A stretch of 54,470 nt of DNA from Franconibacter helveticus LMG 23732 (GTDB lineage Bacteria; Pseudomonadota; Gammaproteobacteria; Enterobacterales; Enterobacteriaceae), in assembly GCF_000463115.2 (NCBI RefSeq), contig NZ_AWFX01000017.1:1-54470 (forward strand). The letters are read 5' to 3'. The notes under the pieces were generated by a model. The model searched no databases. It worked only from the letters and a program-made list of their open reading frames with translations, and had not been told where the DNA came from. A program made the position numbers and the translations under genes. This document shows positions 1 through 12,100 of the stretch, piece after piece (within the stretch, counting starts at the first letter, position 1; every line of letters begins with the position of its first letter).

Positions 1-57
1 GTGGAGCTGCATGACAAAGTCATCGGGCATTATCTGAACATAAAACACTATCAATAA
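1..57 (+). CDS. insB: IS1 transposase InsB, C-terminal end (partial)
   Basis: Frame 1 reads VELHDKVIGHYLNIKHYQ and then a TAA stop at 55-57. This is the C-terminus of the IS1 transposase InsB, the DDE recombinase made as an InsAB' frameshift fusion. Only 18 codons are in the window, so nothing can be said about whether the whole element is intact. It is transcribed in the same direction as bapA. Confidence 0.92.
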   Translation: MELHDKVIGHYLNIKHYQ

Positions 58-72
58 GTTGGAGTCATTACC
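1..72 (+). mobile_element. IS1: Right end of an IS1 element (partial)
   Basis: The first 72 bases match the right end of IS1 from memory: the last codons of insB followed by the terminal inverted repeat, about 23 bp at 50-72, ending ...GGAGTCATTACC. The rest of the element lies to the left of the window. IS1 normally duplicates 8-11 bp of target, most often 9, so the bases from 73 on (aaggtgtgc) are the probable target duplication. Its partner copy cannot be seen here. The element ends 84 bp before the bapA start codon. Confidence 0.93.
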
Positions 73-156
73 AAGGTGTGCTGCATGTTTGCTGACGTAA
101 TTTTTTTACGTCGTAGTCGCGCGCAGTATTGTTTTTATAGCGAGAGGAAATACCAA

Positions 157-3100
157 ATGGCCGTGCAAAATAGCCTTCCCGGAACCGTAGATATACTCAA
201 CCAGAAAACAGGGGATACGGTTATTCGATATTCCAAGAATGCTGATCGAATTGTAAATTTAACCCAGACCAGTGTGGTGAGAATTAACGCTTCACCGGAA
301 TCTGTTAATTCTTATGAGCGTCAGGGCAATGACCTGATTGTCCATATGCGGGATGGCACTACGGTTCGCTACCAGAACTTTTTCCGCCTGGATGCGGAAG
401 GCTTGCACAGTGAACTTATCTTCCAGGATGAGCAGGGCGTGCACCATGCTCTCTTTCCTTTCGCAACTGAAGCGGGCCCGGCGACAGCCGAGGCTATCGT
501 TCCCACTTTCGCTGAAACCTCTACTGAAGCGTTGATTGGCGCAGAAGGCGTCTCCACGGCAGCCGTGCTGGGCGGCCTCGCGGCGGTGGCGGGTATCGCA
601 GGTATTGCCATTGCCGCAGGCGGCAGCGGCGGTAATGGCGGCGGAGGCGACAACGATAACAACAACGGCGGCGGCGACAATGGAAACGGCGACGGTGACG
701 GCGACGGAGATAACGGCGGCGGCGATAATGGCGGCGGCGATAATGGCGGCGGAGATAGTGGCGGCGGTGACAACGGCGGCGGAGATAACGGAAACGGCGG
801 GGGAGGCGACGGCGGCGGAAATAACGGAAACGGCGGGGGAGGCGACGGCGGCGAAAACCCGTTGCCGACGGACGATCCGCCATTGCCATCCACGCTGATT
901 GTCGATCCTGTCACGGGCGATAATCTCATCAACGCGCAGGAGCGTGCGCAGGATATTGTCATCTCCGGGCGTACGGAAGCCGATAACGCTGGCGCGACGG
1001 TAACCATCACCCTTGGCGGCATAACCTACACCGCGATTGTTAACGGCGACGGCACCTGGAGCGCGACGCTGCCCGCAGCGGCATTGCAGGCGCTGGCTGA
1101 CGGCAGCAACCCCATCACCGTCACGCTGGTCGACGCGAACGGCCTGCCGACCACGCAGACCATTGACCTCACCGTCGACGCCACAGCGCCTACGCTCGAA
1201 CTTACCGATTTCACGCCAGCAGGCGTGCTGGATGAGATCCAGGCCGCCAGCGATAAACTGGTGCGCGGTTTCACCTCTGCCGAAGAGGCAGGCCAGACCG
1301 TTACGCTGACGCTGAACGGTCAAACCTATACCGCCGTGGTCAACGCCGATGGCAGCTGGCAAACCACTATCCCGTCGACAGCATTGCAGGGGCTGACGGA
1401 AGGCCAGACCTATACGGTGGGCGTCAGCCTTACCGATGCGGCGGGCAACACCACCACGGCGGAGCAATCCTTCTCGGTTAACTTCACCGTACCGGTAGTG
1501 ACCATCGACCCGCTTGGCGGCGACAACGCGCTGAACAACGCCGAGCTCCAGCTTTCGCAAATCGTGACCGGCGATACGCAGAACATTCCGGCAGATTCGT
1601 TGATTACCCTGACGCTGGGCGCGCGGGTTTACTATGCACGCGTGCTGGGCGACGGCAGCTGGAGCGCCGTTATTCCCGCGGCGGATTTCCAGGCGTTGCA
1701 GGACGGCACGGCCACGCTGACCGCCACTGCGCTGCTGCCGGATAACACCACCGTAGATATCACCTCCAGCATCACCATCGACCGCGCCCAGACGGGCATC
1801 GCCATCGCCATTCTGTCAACGGATGACAACCTGAACGCGGCGGAATCCACTCAGCCGCTGGAAGTGCGCGGCATTACTACCGTCAGCGGCCCGGGCGTCG
1901 TTGTGCAGGTGGGCCTCAACGGCAAAATCTATAACGCAGTGGTGGATAACGCAGGCAACTGGAGCGCCATCATTCCGCCGGAAGATCTGGCGCTGTTGCA
2001 GGACGGCCCGCGCGAAATCACGGCGACAGTGGTGCTTAACGATCAAAGCGCCCAGGATGTACGCACGCTGAATGTCGCGATTAACCATCTGCCGCAACCG
2101 GTAGTCGATACGCCCTTTGGCGACGGGCTGCTGAGCGCAGGCGAAATCCAGCAGGATCAGATAATCAGCGGCAATACCGGCGTGACCGGCAGCGGCCAGA
2201 CGGTGGCCGTGCAGGTGGGCGGCCAGAACTATACGGCGCCGGTTGATAACGAAGGCAACTGGTCGATCACCGTGCCTGCCGGGCAGCTCCAGACGCTGCC
2301 GCAGGGCGATATTCCGGTTACGGTGGTGGTGACAGACGGGGCAGGCAACATCGGCAGCACCGAAACCACCGCGACGCTCGACACCACGCCGCCGCTGCTG
2401 AGCGTGCTGCCGCTGACCAGCGACGGCAAGCTCGACGCGCAGGAGCTGACGAGCACGCAAACGCTGAGCGGCGTGAGCACTGAACCGGGCCAGACGGTCA
2501 CGGTAACCCTTAATAACCAAACCTATACCGCCGTGGTTGGCGACGATGGCCGCTGGCAGATTGACCTGCCGGCAGAAGCGCTGGTCAGCCTCACCTCCGG
2601 CGATTATCCGCTGGTCGCAAGCGTTACCGACGCGGCAGGCAACGTTACCGAAACCACGCAGATCATCAGCGTAAAATCCACTCAGCCTGTGGTGAACGTT
2701 AATCCGTTCACCGACGATAACATCCTGGATGCCGCCGAAATCAAAACCGCGCAAACCCTTACCGGCAGCGTAACCGACGCCGCGCCGGGCAGCACGGTCA
2801 GCGTCTCTTTCGGCAACTGGTCGCAGAGCGTGACGGTGGACAGCAGCGGTAACTGGAGTGTGGAAGTGCCGGTTAGCGTATTGCAGGCGTTGAGTGAAGG
2901 TGCGAACACATTGCAGGTGAGCGTAACTGACACCTTCAATCAGTCTGCGACCATCGCTTACCCTGTTACCGTAGACACCACCACCGACGCGGTGGCTATC
3001 AGCATTATCTCTGCCGATGACTACCTTAACCGCACCGAGGCGGGTTCGCCGCTGCTTATCCAGGGCACCAGCGCCGGGCTGCCGGTCGGCACGGCGGTTG

Positions 3101-6100
3101 TCGTGACGTTCAACGGTGCGACCTATAACGCGACGGTTGACGCTAACGGCAACTGGCAAACGGAAATTCCTTCCGCGGCCCTGCTGGCTATTACCACAGA
3201 CGGGACTTATACCGTGGAGGCCACAGCGCAGCTGCCGGACGGCACGGTAACCGATCTCCACACGCTGAATGTGTTGATTAACAATCTGCCCGCCGCAACC
3301 TCGAACCCTCTCTTTGATGACGGCGTGCTGAGCGCTGGCGAAACCACAACCGACCAAATTATTAGCGGCAACACTGGCAACCCGGGCGCCGGGCAGACGG
3401 TTAACGTTACGCTTGGCGGCCAGGTTTATCAGGGCACCGTGGACAGCCAGGGCAACTGGAGCGTGACGGTGCCTTCCGGCGCGCTGAGCAGCCTGACCGA
3501 AGCCCAGTCGCCCGTGCCGGTGCAGGTTGTCGTTGCCGATGCAGCAGGGAATACCGACACCCTGAATACCCAGTTTACAGTGGATATCACGCCGCCGCAG
3601 ATCACCGTTAATCCGTTTACGGGCGATGATTATCTGAACATTGCCGAAGCTGGCGCGGCGCAAACGCTGACCGGCGTCGCCGCTGGGGCAGAAACAGGTT
3701 CGGCTATCGTGGTAACCATAAACGGCGTTACGTTAAACGGCACGGTAACGGGCGCAGGCGGCGAATGGTCAGTTACCGTGCCGCCGGAAGTATGGCAAGG
3801 GCTGCCAAACGGCCAGGCGGTCTTTAACGTGACCGCGACCGACGCCGCAGGCAACAGCAGCACCACTACACGCACCATTAACGTAGCGGCGGATGCCACG
3901 CAAACCCCGCTGCTGAATATCGATCCTGTCACCGCCAATAACATTATCGACGCGGCTGAGCGCGCGGCGGGCATTACCCTCAGCGGCACCTCGCTTAACG
4001 TGCAGGTGGGCCAGCAGGTTACGATAACGCTGGGAGCAGCCAGCTGGACGGCGCTGGTCGACGCCAGCGGCAACTGGTCTGTCACCGTACCGCCTGCCGA
4101 TCTGGCGGGCCTCAACTCGGGAAGTTATACGCTTACGGCGACGGTCACCGACGCGGCGGGCAACCCGGCGTCGCAAAGCCGTGATTTCACCGTCAACACC
4201 GACCTCAGCTCTGTCGTGGTCGCGCCGCTGACCGGCGACGACAGCGTCGGGCTTGGCGAAATTGCCAATGGCCTGACGATTAGCGGCACGACTTACAACG
4301 TGGCGGCAGACAGCCAGCTTATCGTTACCTTAAACGGCAAACAGTACACCGCTACCGTGCAGGCTGACGGCGGCTGGAGCGTTATTGTGCCGCAGGCGGA
4401 CGCCGCGCTTATCAGCGACGGCACCGTCACGTTTGCCGTATCGACAGTAGATGCCGCAGGCAACCCGCTTTCCACCACGCATGATTTCACGCTTATCACC
4501 AGCGCTTTGCCGGTGGTGACGCTCAATACGCCGTTTGCCGATGGCATACTGAGCGCAGCCGAAGCGGCCGCAGGCGGTACGCTTAACGGCTCTACCGGCG
4601 TAACGGGGGCAGGCCAGACGGTCGTCGTGCTTATCGGGCAAACAGAATACCCGGCGACGGTAGACGCGAGCGGCAACTGGTCGCTGGCGCTGACCCCTGC
4701 CGTTCTTCAGGCTTTGAGCGACGGCACGCTGGCGCTTACCATCACCGCCACCGACGGCGCAGGCAACCAGAACGTGCTGCAAAGCTCGCTGCTGGTGGAT
4801 AAAACTGCGCCAGCCCTGACCATCAACGATGTAACGGCTGACAACATCGTCAATGGCATTGAGGTGACGCAGCCGCTGCAAATCACCGGTACGGCAACTT
4901 ACGATCCGGCGAATCCGCAGCAGGTCGTGGTGCAGGTTAACGGCCAGGCTTATATCGCGCTGGTGCTGAGCGACGGCACCTGGAGCGTTACGCTGCCGGC
5001 AGGCGCGCTGAGCGGCGCTGTGGATGGCCCGGTAGCGGTAACCGCCACCGTCACCGACGCCGCAGGCAACAGCACGAGCGATACCGTCAGCTTTGCGCTG
5101 GACGCTTCGCCGTTGAATGCGCCGGCGCTGCAAATCGACCCCATCACGGGCGATGATTATCTTAACGCCGCCGAAGTGGGCGTGGCCTTTACCATCACCG
5201 GGACGACCGAGCGTGTAGAACAGGGGCAGATCGTTCGCGTAACGATTAACGGTCAGACCTATGAAGGGGAAGTGCAGGCGGGCGGCGCCTGGAGCGTGGA
5301 AATTCCGGCGGCAGCCACCGCAGGCATCGCCGACGGTTCATTACCGGTAAGCGTGACGGTGACCGACGCCGCTGGCAACCCGATCACCGTCGATCGTCCA
5401 GTGAACATCGTGGCGCAGCCAGGATCCCTGCCGCAGCTGACGGTGGATATCGTGGCGCAGGATGACGTTATTAACGCCGCTGAGCGCGGCGCGGATCTCA
5501 CCCTGAGCGGCACGTCGCAAAACCTGGCGGCAGGAACGCCGGTAACCGTCACCTTCAACAACGTCACCTACAACACCACGACAGACGCCAACGGCTTGTG
5601 GAGCGTGCTTGTGCCGTCCGCTGCGCTGGCGGCGCTTGTCGACGGCACCACTTACACCGTTACCGTCAACGCGACTGACGCCGCGCAGAACCCGGCGACA
5701 GGAACCCAGGATGTGTTGGCAGACTTCACCGGTCCGGCGATTGCCATCAATCCGGGCAGCGTCTTTGACGACGGCTTGCTGAACGTGGGCGAGTCGGCGG
5801 TGGATCAGGTGCTGAGCGGCACAACGGCGCCGGGCGCCAGCGTAATCGTGCTGGTGAACGGCCAGCCGATCACCACTGCGGTTGTTGCTAACGAGCAGGG
5901 CGAGTGGACGCTGGCTATTCCGGCGGCGCAGTTGCAGGCGCTCTCCGGCGACGATGTGGTGCTTACCGTGCAGGCTACAGACACCCAGGGCAACGTCAGC
6001 ACCTCGCCGATTACGGTTGATGTCGGTAACGACGTTCTGCCGACGCTGGCCTTCAACCCTGTCTCTGTCGATAACGTCATCAACGGGCCTGAAGCCTCAG

Positions 6101-9100
6101 ACGTCATTCTCATTACCGGCACCTCAACCGGGCTTGCGGTGGGAACCCCGGTTACCCTGACCATTGGCGGGCAGACTTACACAGGCTCGGTCACGGCGGA
6201 AAATGTCTGGAGCGTGGAAGTGGGCGCTGGCGGCAGCGCGCTGCTCTCGGCGCTTGGTAGCGGGCAGTTCACCGCGACGGTTAGCGCGGCTGACGCCTAC
6301 GCTAACCCGGCCACTAACAGCGTGACGCTTGAGCTGGTGCTGGCAACGCCTGCGGCTACGCTGCCTGCGACGATCTTTACTGATGACTTCCTCAATGCCG
6401 CCGAAGCGGGCGCAGGCCAGACGCTGAACGGCTCCACCGGTCTTGCCGGGCCGGGCCAGACGGTGTCGGTCTCGATTGACGGCGGCGCGCCGATTGTCGG
6501 CACGGTGGATAACACCGGCGCCTGGTCTGTGGCCTTAACGCCAGAGGTGCTGGCCGCGCTTGCCGACGGGACGCATTCGCTGACCGTTACGGTAGCTGAC
6601 CGCGCAGGCAACACCGCCACCAGCGCGCCGGAGACCTTCACAAGCTTCGTTACGCCTTTGCCAACCCCTGCGCTGACCGCGCCGCTGTTTGGCGACGACG
6701 TGCTGACCGTTGCGGAAACCACGGGCGACTATACCTTCACCATTAACACCGGCGTAACGGATCCGAATCGTCCGCTGACGGTGACGGCAACCCTTAACAA
6801 CGGCACGCCGATTACAGCAACCTCTAACGGCGACGGCACCTGGAGCGTCACTATCCCGGCGGGGCAGCTTGCCGCGCTGCCGGATGGCGAGATCCCGGTG
6901 AACATTGTGGTGACCGATGCCGCAGGCAATGCGAATAGCCTGGCGGAAACCGTCACGGCGGTTATCAACAACGTGCCGGATGTGACCGTCAACCCGCTAT
7001 TTGGCGACCAGGTGCTGACAAACGCAGAAGCTAACGCGCCTGCGGGCCAGGTCATTACCGGCAATACCGGCGCGACAGGCGAAGGGCAGACCGTTACCGT
7101 GACGCTCACAGTGAACGCATTTACCTGGACGGGAACGGCGCAGACGGCGGCAAACGGCGACTGGACAGTCACTATCCCTACTGAAGTGCTGGCGTCGCTG
7201 CCTTCAGGCACTACGCCAGCCATTACCGTGACGGCGCAGGATGCGGCAGGCAACATCGATACCTCCGACCCGGTCACCTTCGCGGTAGAAACCACGCTGC
7301 CGACGCCGACCGTAGACCCGCTGTTTGGCGGCGACAATATTCTCAACCTTGCTGAAGCGGCAAGCGATACCACCATTAGCGGCTCCACGGGCGTAACGGG
7401 GCCAAACCAGTATGTAACGGTCACGCTGAACATTAATGGCATAGCCTATGTCGCCAGCGTTGAAAACGACGGAAGCTGGTCTGTGGCGCTGCCTGCCGGT
7501 TCGCTGCAAAATCTCGCCAGCGGCACGCAGGTGCCGGTGAGCGTGACGGCGCAGGATCAATACGGCAACAGCACCACGCTTGACCCGGCGCCGTCGTTCC
7601 TGGTGGCCTTTACGCCGCCGACCGCGACGCTGGATCCCGCCACAAACTCTGCGCTTGCCGATGGCTACCTTACCGTTGCCGAAGCTGACGGCGCCCTGAC
7701 CTTTAGCGGCGTTTACACCACGCCGGTGAATACCGAAGGGACGCAAATTACCGTCACCATTGGCGGCAGGGAGTTCCCGGCGGTTGTCGATGTGGCGAGC
7801 AGCACCTGGAGCGTGACGCTTGCGCCGGGCGCGCTGAACGGCATCGCCAGCGGCCCGCAGAACATCACCGTTAATATTACCGATGGCGCGGGCAACACCG
7901 GCGTGGGCATTACGCCTGTCACCGTGGCTTTCGAAACGCCGACCATTACCGTTGCCACGCCGTTCGGCGACGGCCAGCTTGACTGGGTGGAAAGCCAGCA
8001 GGGGCAGACCATTACCGGCACCACCACCAACGTGCAGGTGGGCCAGACGGTGACGGTGACCCTCTCCGGACAGGTGTTTACCACGACGGTGCAGCCGGGC
8101 GGAACCTGGGCGCTTGCCCTGACGCCTGCGCAACTCGCCACGCTTAACCCTGCCGATGGCACGCTGACGGCGACAGTTACCGATGTCGCAGGAAACACGG
8201 CCACCAGCCCAACGCTGACGGTGACGTACGATCTCACGCCGCCGGCATTCAGCGTAAATATCGATCCGGTAACCAGCGACGGGGTGCTTAACGCCGCGGA
8301 ACTGAGCGGCGGCGTCGTGACCATCACGGGGCGTACTACCGATCTTGCCGGCCAGACCCTGACGCTGTCTCTTAACGGACAAGCTATCGGCACCGTGACC
8401 ATCAACGCGGATGGTACCTGGGCTGTGCCAGTGGCGAGCAGCGCGTTCCCGGCGCAGGGCGATTACACCCTTACTGCAAGCGTGGTAAGCCCGGCGCCTG
8501 GCGGCGATCCGTTTACCGCCACCAGCACGCTGGCGGTAGACACCGTCGCGCCGCAGGGCCTTGGCATTAACGTGCTGGCGGGCGACGACGTGCTCAGCAC
8601 CAGCGAAACCGGCGCGCCGCTGGTTATCTCAGGCCAGGTGAATGCCGCCGAAGCGGGCCGTCCGGTGACCGTCAATCTGAACGGCGTTAACTACTACACC
8701 ACGGTTAACCCGGATGGCACCTGGAGCACGACAGTGCCGCAGAGCGCGGTCGATGGGCTGACAAGCGGCAACTATGTGGTTACCGCGACCGTAACCGACG
8801 CCGCAGGCAACCCGGCTACGGTAGAACGTCCGTTAACGGTGGATGTGGACGCGCCGCTGCTGACCGTCGATGCGCTTAGCGTTCCGGCAGTGCTCAATAC
8901 GGTGAACGCCGCAGGCGGCCTGCTGTTGCAGGGCACCGGCGAGCCGGGCCAGACGGTGACGATTGGCCTCGGACCGCTCTCTTCTACCGCGACCGTGGAT
9001 CAAAACGGCAACTGGACCTACACCTTCCCGCAGCTGGATCTCGCCACCTTGACCGACGGCGCGCAGGTGATTCAAATCTCCTCGACCGACGCGAACGGCA

Positions 9101-12100
9101 ACACCTCCACCAACCGGGTAGCGCTTAACGTGGCGCTTAACCAGGGGCTGGGCGTGCTGGTGGACGACCTGTTCGGCGGCGACGGTATTCTGAACGTAGC
9201 GGAATCGCTGGTGACTCAGGTGCTGACGGGGCGGGTAAGCGGCGACTACCGCGGCGCGACGGTGACGGCTTCTGTTATCGGCACGGATGTGAATATTCCG
9301 CTGGCGCCGGTGCTGGCGGGCGACGGTTCTTTCACTATCGACCTGCCGCCGAGCCTGTGGCAGGGGCTGATTGACCAGACGCTGCAACTTAACGTCGGCG
9401 TGACGGATGCTTTCGGCAATACAACCAACGAGCTTATCGACTTTAACCTGGCGCTCTCGGACCTGCCGATAGTGGGCAACGTGCTGGTTGGCCTTGATAA
9501 CATCATCAACCTCAACGATCTTGCCGGCGGCGCAGGCCAGGTAGTGAGCGGCACCCTCAGCAATGCGGCGGATGTTACCTCGGTAGTGGTTAACGTGGCG
9601 GGCCAGACGCTGAATGCTGTTGTGGACGCGGCGACCGGCACCTGGACGACCACGCTGCCAAACGCGCTGTTAAGCGCGCTGCCTTCGGGCAGTACGGGCT
9701 TGCAGGTGCAGGTAACGGATACGGCGGGCAACGTGCTGAACACGGGCGCCAGCTTTACCCTTGCGAACGTGGCGCCGACCATTAGCCTGGCGCCGCTGTT
9801 CGGCAACGGCATTCTTAGCGTGCCGGAGCTGGTGAACGGCGTGATTAGCGGTACGGCGACCGGGCTTAACGGCCAGAACCTCACCGTGCAGATCGGCAAC
9901 ACCCAGGCCATTAACGTGGTGGTGGGGCCGGATGGTAGCTGGTCGGCTAACCTCCCGGCGGCGGTACAGAGCGCGCTTCAGGCGCTGGGTAGCGGCAACG
10001 TGGCGGTAAGCGTTACCGCCGCTGACCAGTACGGCAACGGCGCCACGGCGGGCGCCAACCTGACGCTGAGCCTGCTGCAACCTGTGCTGAACACGGTCGC
10101 GCTCTTTACCGACAACCTGCTTAACGCGGCGGACGCGCTGGTCAGCCAGACCATTAGCGGTTCCGTCGGCCAGGCGGCGGCGGGGTCGCTGGTCTCGGTG
10201 CAGCTAGGCAACCAGACCTTCAACGGCACGGTGGGCGCAAATGGACTCTTCTCCATTCAGGTTTCGCCTTCACAACTGGCGAACCTGACCGACGGCAGCC
10301 TCACCAGCCTTATCACTATCACCACGCCGGAAGGTAACAGCACGACCGCGCCGGGGCCGGTGGTGAACGTCGGCATCGGCACGCTGCCGACGGTGGCTAT
10401 CACCTCGCTGTTGGGCGGCGCGGATGGCTTCCTGAACGCGGCGGAAGCGGCAGCGGGGCAGGTTATCAGCGGCACAACGAACCTCGCCAGCGGCACCGTG
10501 CGCGTGCTGGTCAACGGAACCGAGCTACTGGCGCCGGTGGTCAACGGCGTCTGGTCGGTCGCCGCGCCAGCTTCCCTGTTGCAGGGGCTGGCGAACGGCA
10601 CGGTGACTGTTACGGCGCAGGCGGTTGATGCGGTCGGCAACGTGGCGAGCAGCGGCACCCAGGTGGTGAATGCGCTTATTCAGAACCTGCCGCAGCTGGC
10701 GCTTAATCCGCTCTTTGGCGACAACACGCTAAGCCTTTCAGACCTGCTGAACCCGCAGGTGCTGAGCGGCACCGCCACCAACCTGGCGGCGGGAACGCAA
10801 ATCAACGTGGCGCTCGGGCCGCTAAACCTCACCACCACCGTGGCGGCGGACGGCACCTGGCGCGTGCCGGTAGCGACTAACCTGCTACAGGGGCTGACAG
10901 ATGGTCTGTTGAACGTCTCGGTCACTGCGGTGGATAAAGCAGGCAACCCGGCAACGGCGACAGGCGGGCTGAACGTAAGCATCGGCGCGCTGCCTTCCAT
11001 CGCCATTAACTCCATTTTTGGCGACAACGGGCTGAACGTTGCCGATCTGCTGAATGCGCAGGTGATCACCGGCACCAGTACTAACGCCGTCGGCTCGCTG
11101 GTAAACGTCACGCTGGGCGGCAAGAACTACACCACAACGGTGGGTAGCGACGGCAACTGGCAGGTCACCGTGCCGAAAACGGATCTCGGCGGGCTGCTGG
11201 ACGGCACCCTGGCGGTTAACGCCTCTGTGGTTAACCCGGCGGGCAACAGCACCAGCACCAGCGGGCTGCTGAATGTGATTACCCACTCGCTGCCGTCGAT
11301 TTCGCTGACCTCGCTGTTTGGTAACGACAAATACCTGAACGTGAGCGAAGCGGCATCGGGCCAGGTCCTGAGCGGGAAAATCAGCGGCGCGGCGGATGGC
11401 GCCTCGGTGGTGGTAAACCTCGGCGGCAATAACTATAACGCGGCGGTAAACCCCGACGGCACCTGGTCGCTGCCGGTGGCAAGCTCCGTGCTCCAGGGGT
11501 TAACCAACGGCGCGCTGAAAGTGGGCGTGACGGTGACGGACAAGGTGGGCAACACCAACACCTCCAGCGCCGACGTAACGGTAAAACTCACTACGCCGAC
11601 GCTGACCTTCAACCCGCTCGCGACGCTGAACCCGCTCACGCTGCTGACTTCCGGTCTGACGCTGCGCGGCGGCTCCAGCAACCTTGGCGCCGGTTCCGTG
11701 GTTCACCTGTCGTTGCTCAATGGCACGGTCAGCACCACCGCCATTACTGACGCTAACGGTAACTGGAGCGCCAACCTCGGGCTTGGGCTGAATATTCTGC
11801 AAATTCTGTCGCTTTCCAGCGTGCTGAATATTTACGCCGCGGACGCGGCAGGCAATATCGGCTACCTGAACGTCGGGCTTGGCGGGCAGATCATCTCCAC
11901 TACGCCGCCTGCGGGCTTCACGACGCTCTCTGCGGAATCGGAAGCGGCAACCTTCTCGCTGCTTAGCGCAAGCGAAGAGCATAACAGCGCGCTCGCCGGA
12001 GATGAGCAGCAGACTGGCGCGCAGACCCTGCTCGCCAGCGAGGTTCGCGATGACACGCAGAGCAGCGCGGCGGCGGCGACAGACAGCAGCGCGGCGGCAG

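Noticed and set aside
640..860. Short tandem repeats that might be taken for a CRISPR or intergenic repeat array
   Set aside because: They are in-frame coding repeats (GGGDN) without spacers.
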